The position numbers and the translations under genes are program-made. Of a DNA stretch of 64,000 nucleotides, positions 63,101-64,000 are shown one piece after another; positions within the stretch are counted from its first letter, which is position 1; each line of letters starts with the position of its first letter. The notes below the pieces were generated by a model that saw only the letters and a list, made by a program, of their open reading frames with translations, did no database searches and was not told the origin of the DNA. Origin of the DNA: Paenibacillus sp. Soil787 (lineage in GTDB: Bacteria > Bacillota > Bacilli > Paenibacillales > NBRC-103111); the NCBI RefSeq assembly GCF_001429545.1, contig NZ_LMSP01000010.1, forward strand, positions 40,414-104,413, read 5' to 3'.

Positions 63101-63665
63101 TGCTGATCTTACCGGGCACTGGGCGAAATCGGAGGTCGAATTGCTGGCCTCAAAGCTGATCGTAAACGGAAAATCGGACTCCTCCTTTGCACCAGACGAT
63201 CAGGTGACTAGAGCAGAGTTCACGGCTATGCTGGTACGTGCGCTGGGGCTTGCTGCAAGCGTATCACAGCCGAAGCCATCTGCTTTCCACGACATCAACG
63301 CTCACGATTGGTTCGCTTATGCCACTTCTACAGCAGCTGAGTATGGACTTATCGAAGTCGATGATACTGGCAATTTCCATCCTGATCGGGCCATTACGCG
63401 TGAAGAAATTGCCGTTATGATCGAGCGGGCACTGAAGCTTGCGGATACGAATCCAGTTGTATCACATGCAGATGTGTTGCGTGTATTCGCAGATCGTGTA
63501 TGGATAAGCGAATGGGCCAAAGACGCTATGCAAGATATCGTCGCTCGTGGCTTGATGCAAGGCCAAAGTGATTCGTCACTCGCGCCACAGGCGCTGGCAA
63601 CGCGTGCGGAAGCGGCGGTTCTGCTGCATCGACTGCTGCAAGACGCGAATTTAATGAATAAATAA
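57126..63665 (+). CDS. Cell-wall-anchored GH87-type alpha-1,3-glucanase/mycodextranase with lectin-like repeats and SLH domains
   Basis: Secreted multidomain protein of 2179 residues. The GTG at 57126 is ten bases from GGAGG and begins a good signal peptide; the ATG at 57117 is too close to the site. Order: about seven trefoil-like repeats (VRIKN...QYLYED, YG, W, KRIKNRATGHYI), to about residue 1070; two CBM35/CBM6-like modules (1071-1195, 1208-1359); a beta-helix GH87 domain (1368-1760) with Asp1540, Asp1563-Asp1564; a wall-protein linker; three SLH domains from about 1990 (FADLTGHWAKSEV) that hold it to the cell wall. It probably cuts alpha-1,3-linked glucan. Confidence 0.85.
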   Translation: MIRLFRRNLMILLAILLVLPFQTTAYANVPSSGPSVTDSSNTASGSVVRIKNKWKGNYLYEDSSGVVRYGYTSAADQSAKWLLEDAPDGTGFKRIKNMQTGHYITVNHVTKRSDALTGDAIGSSSANGQWLIQDASRAGYVTIRSVKDLTQNLFIHEEDQLGYGQVSSDIGATWESPQWQLETASDESPVRIVNQYRAGQYLYEDKDGLIEFGKVPMDDTNSHWFIEQVAANGDGSTTVRLKNRATGHYITQGTFWDKIKSLPFTGTTKNEWTMAVGIADGWVTFTNVFAKGTDRLPGDTDDIEAGSKTYVLNSQFDDTFARSNNWSIPTRDNAQWKIEMAADVKPVLIANFTSQQVSDKYLYEDQDTVKYGPIPSGTVTGNVYQWIVEDYNGKKRIRNLGTGNYISMENISQPGDPLQSLHQPNSSGDDQWQISNSLMYDDYVTVQSAVYAGTYIHVTNGLGFAQSSVANPNTDEVQWLFEDPSVVAGVNQYVQIVNTWTSLALYEDTDSNVKYGNVKSDNQRGQWLIEKFAGRKRIKNRATGHYINIQNPVDGHLKVTTVEDSWTSAIWVIETTGDTKQIHSVNDPNQQPNQQKFINVQNLNKYAEYIEIPAAWGSKNWRFVPVSDSTLPMTARFKNKQTGQYLYEDADHNMKYGDLPSSDLSSVWVVSVSQNNSMQVYLKNAKSGYGLALENVVPDIEKDNPPENLLLYETIYAAWASANWVLLDSNTPGYVMLKSGWSNAHYIYDEAGTNGVKVSKVKANDDSALFAVEPVQVSAALPTAPVRIKNADNSQYLFENSSGAILYGSPDADNAYAYWTIESAGGIQRLKNAATGGYMTMNDTYAYMQDTAASSDNQASQWVIEDVTGTGKFRIRSNNGSFNDEYLNTVNGAGYPERGLYFLQGDSEKKLEWTFESATGTLKTPNNSETRNVKTTTPVIDDTNYVRIGNKQSGQYVYEQSGLVLLGSQNELEASSEWLVQQVNGHQALKNRATGHLLESLVDNQVASSNSDSGMRSAQWNINDMLGYQQIVNSITGQRLFAQDGAVKQGTTAQSKDSALWSLEPVLGDAVYELENAFLSGGVQSGSNLAGYSGSRYADHFVAAGARAIVAVNAQEAKTYAATIQYANTSAADQTLSLLVNGIQTQQLTFAKGNGWQAVQVNLPLRAGFNSVSFEFATGDSGHVAIDSLIVHQAVNKAYRGAIESYTTYEAEQGETNGTIVGPSRTYHELANEASGKQAVKMDQVGQFVQFQAAHKANSLVLRYSIPDNADGTGMNAKIGLYVNGTKVKDLDLTSKYAWEYGNYPWSNDPKQGSAHRFFDEIHTRISNVDAGATIKLQVDANSTASSYFIDFAEMEQAPDTTYTMPAGFVSVTDFGAVPNDGQDDSQAFKDALAAASSQHKGVWFPAGDFELSNGSGSDLGVNVSQETMQHVFLLNDVTIRGAGMWYTNLKGAKFFGNGNNIRVYDLAIDGELNIRNDDAHTNGFEGAFGTGSTIQSVWIEHTKTGMWIARPRGDFGVSKDQYTDGFYVGGLRIRNLMADGMNFSTNTKNSMVEETNVRYAGDDGLAMWSTLNEGYPGDNTDRNTFRFDTVQLPWLSNNMVVFGGKDNKMTDNVLKDTIGLGGGITVSTRFSPVTPLDGTTLVQRNTLVRTGSRDAGLNLNFGAIWVYADAKPIASPVLISDNIALDSMYQGISIQGTSPVNQVTFKNNVIDGAGTTGLEVANTVAGSASFDNVIIRNAKIQDVANNAGAGFVVNETGKGFASTKVEPSIPRENPTSGPSGTTSNSSDVPIVQITDQQIADFIKNNQPVIRIQSELTGNAAEFQLPASSLVKVVTAMPDAQLIIQHLNASFVLPADIGKLLTAQGISGVDLSKATLKVSIVKQDGDQRNKVETQAAQLGGKLLDSPVSFEVTLIAGDQTLVLNHFGHIYVTRTLTVDGAVDASSATALVYHPETGEFQYVPALFSIVDGKTVVTIKSTTNSIYTVVLLNKTFADLTGHWAKSEVELLASKLIVNGKSDSSFAPDDQVTRAEFTAMLVRALGLAASVSQPKPSAFHDINAHDWFAYATSTAAEYGLIEVDDTGNFHPDRAITREEIAVMIERALKLADTNPVVSHADVLRVFADRVWISEWAKDAMQDIVARGLMQGQSDSSLAPQALATRAEAAVLLHRLLQDANLMNK

Positions 63666-63685
63666 GCAGGCTCAGACGAAAGAAA

Positions 63686-63716
63686 AGAAGACCTCTCACT
63701 TGCTGAGAGGTCTTCT
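63686..63716 (+). terminator. Terminator of the SLH glucanase gene
   Basis: AGAAGACCTCTCA and TGAGAGGTCTTCT form a 13-bp perfect stem around a five-base loop, followed by CGTT. Confidence 0.75.
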
Positions 63717-63916
63717 CGTTATGCCATTTGAAATAATTATTGTAATGAAATAATTCTTCCTGAAATTTGTAAGATTTCGTAATTTTGCACACGAACTAAG
63801 TAAAGATGCACATCGTACGCTCATTCACTTGTTTGTTATGATTAAGATAGCGGCCGTCGCTAGGATAGGAGGTGGAGGTTAGTAATTAAGCGGCGTCACT
63901 TTAATCGCTGAAGGAG

Positions 63917-63931
63917 TGGGAAGCGCTTTCA
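63917..63931. promoter_or_regulatory. Catabolite-responsive element (cre)
   Basis: TGGGAAGCGCTTTCA; its complement TGAAAGCGCTTCCCA fits the CcpA consensus TGWAANCGNTNWCA closely. It stands about 65 bp before the next start codon, so that gene is likely under carbon catabolite control. Confidence 0.6.
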
Positions 63932-63991
63932 TTTTTTTGTAACAGGTACCTGCAAATTTTACATGTTTACTAATTAGGAGGTTTAATTCTA

Positions 63992-64000
63992 ATGAAGTTG
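63992..64000 (+). CDS. Start of a further gene (cut by the window edge)
   Basis: TTAGGAGGTTTAATTCT precedes ATGAAGTTG, an ideal ribosome site spacing. Only three codons are in view. The cre site upstream suggests a carbohydrate-related gene. Confidence 0.6.

Noticed and set aside
1..64000. tRNA, rRNA, prophage or plasmid replication genes
   Set aside because: No matching conserved sequences or typical gene sets were seen while reading the window.

Overview
The window reads as chromosome of a low-to-mid GC, endospore-forming Firmicute, most likely Paenibacillus or a close relative. Supporting signs are strong GGAGG-type ribosome binding sites, TTG/GTG starts, a secreted glycan hydrolase with three SLH domains, Spo0E-like and YjcZ-like sporulation proteins, EcsAB, a GAAC-N4-GTTC SOS box, T-box and L-box leaders, and many plant-glycan hydrolases. 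Assignments come from reading the sequence; no database search was run.

Layout. 0-7 kb: an arabinan/pectin utilisation cluster (sugar ABC permease, GH51, GH43, GH28) mixed with eroded relatives (ricin-type tail, GH97, GH42 and other fragments) and two copies of an iteron-bearing element. 7-10 kb: LysR regulator divergent from a collapsed phzF, then DUF1572 and GNAT genes and a short-chain dehydrogenase remnant. 10-12 kb: a LysM-GMC oxidoreductase fusion. 12-17 kb: a complete livKHMGF branched-chain amino acid transporter. 17-25 kb: small sporulation-type proteins, MFS/LysR pair, ArsR-DoxX-SRPBCC operon, 2OG-Fe(II) oxygenase, secreted phospholipase D-like protein. 25-30 kb: redoxin, Crp/Fnr regulator, HflX with a leader peptide and terminator, DJ-1 protein, SOS-box YolD-like gene. 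30-31 kb: repeats. 31-35 kb: hydrolase, ABC-2 exporter, transglutaminase-like protein. 35-39.4 kb: T-box-asd, MFS exporter with an operator, CcdC.

39.4-49.4 kb is gene-poor and eroded. It holds a 5'-truncated lysine riboswitch, fragments of DUF3231, PEP mutase-like, GH2 and SDR genes, and families of short palindromic repeats; between them lie intact CBS, Spo0E-like, HTH/membrane-protein, EVE, WYL-regulator and EcsAB genes. 49.4-57 kb: subtilisin-like protease, broken VOC gene, MhqR-like MarR plus pirin, TetR divergent from an isochorismatase-fold protein, stalk-domain pseudogene, lipoprotein, ferredoxin-MBL protein. 57-63.7 kb: one 6.5-kb gene for a cell-wall-anchored GH87-type glucanase. 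The window ends at a cre site and the first codons of another gene.

Most striking are the hflX leader (12-codon ORF with an Arg-Val-Arg motif plus a terminator), the displaced L-box, the LysM-GMC fusion, the iteron element, and well-formed operators beside mhqR-pirin, the TetR gene and the 37-kb MFS gene. No tRNA, rRNA, CRISPR array, intact transposase or prophage was seen.
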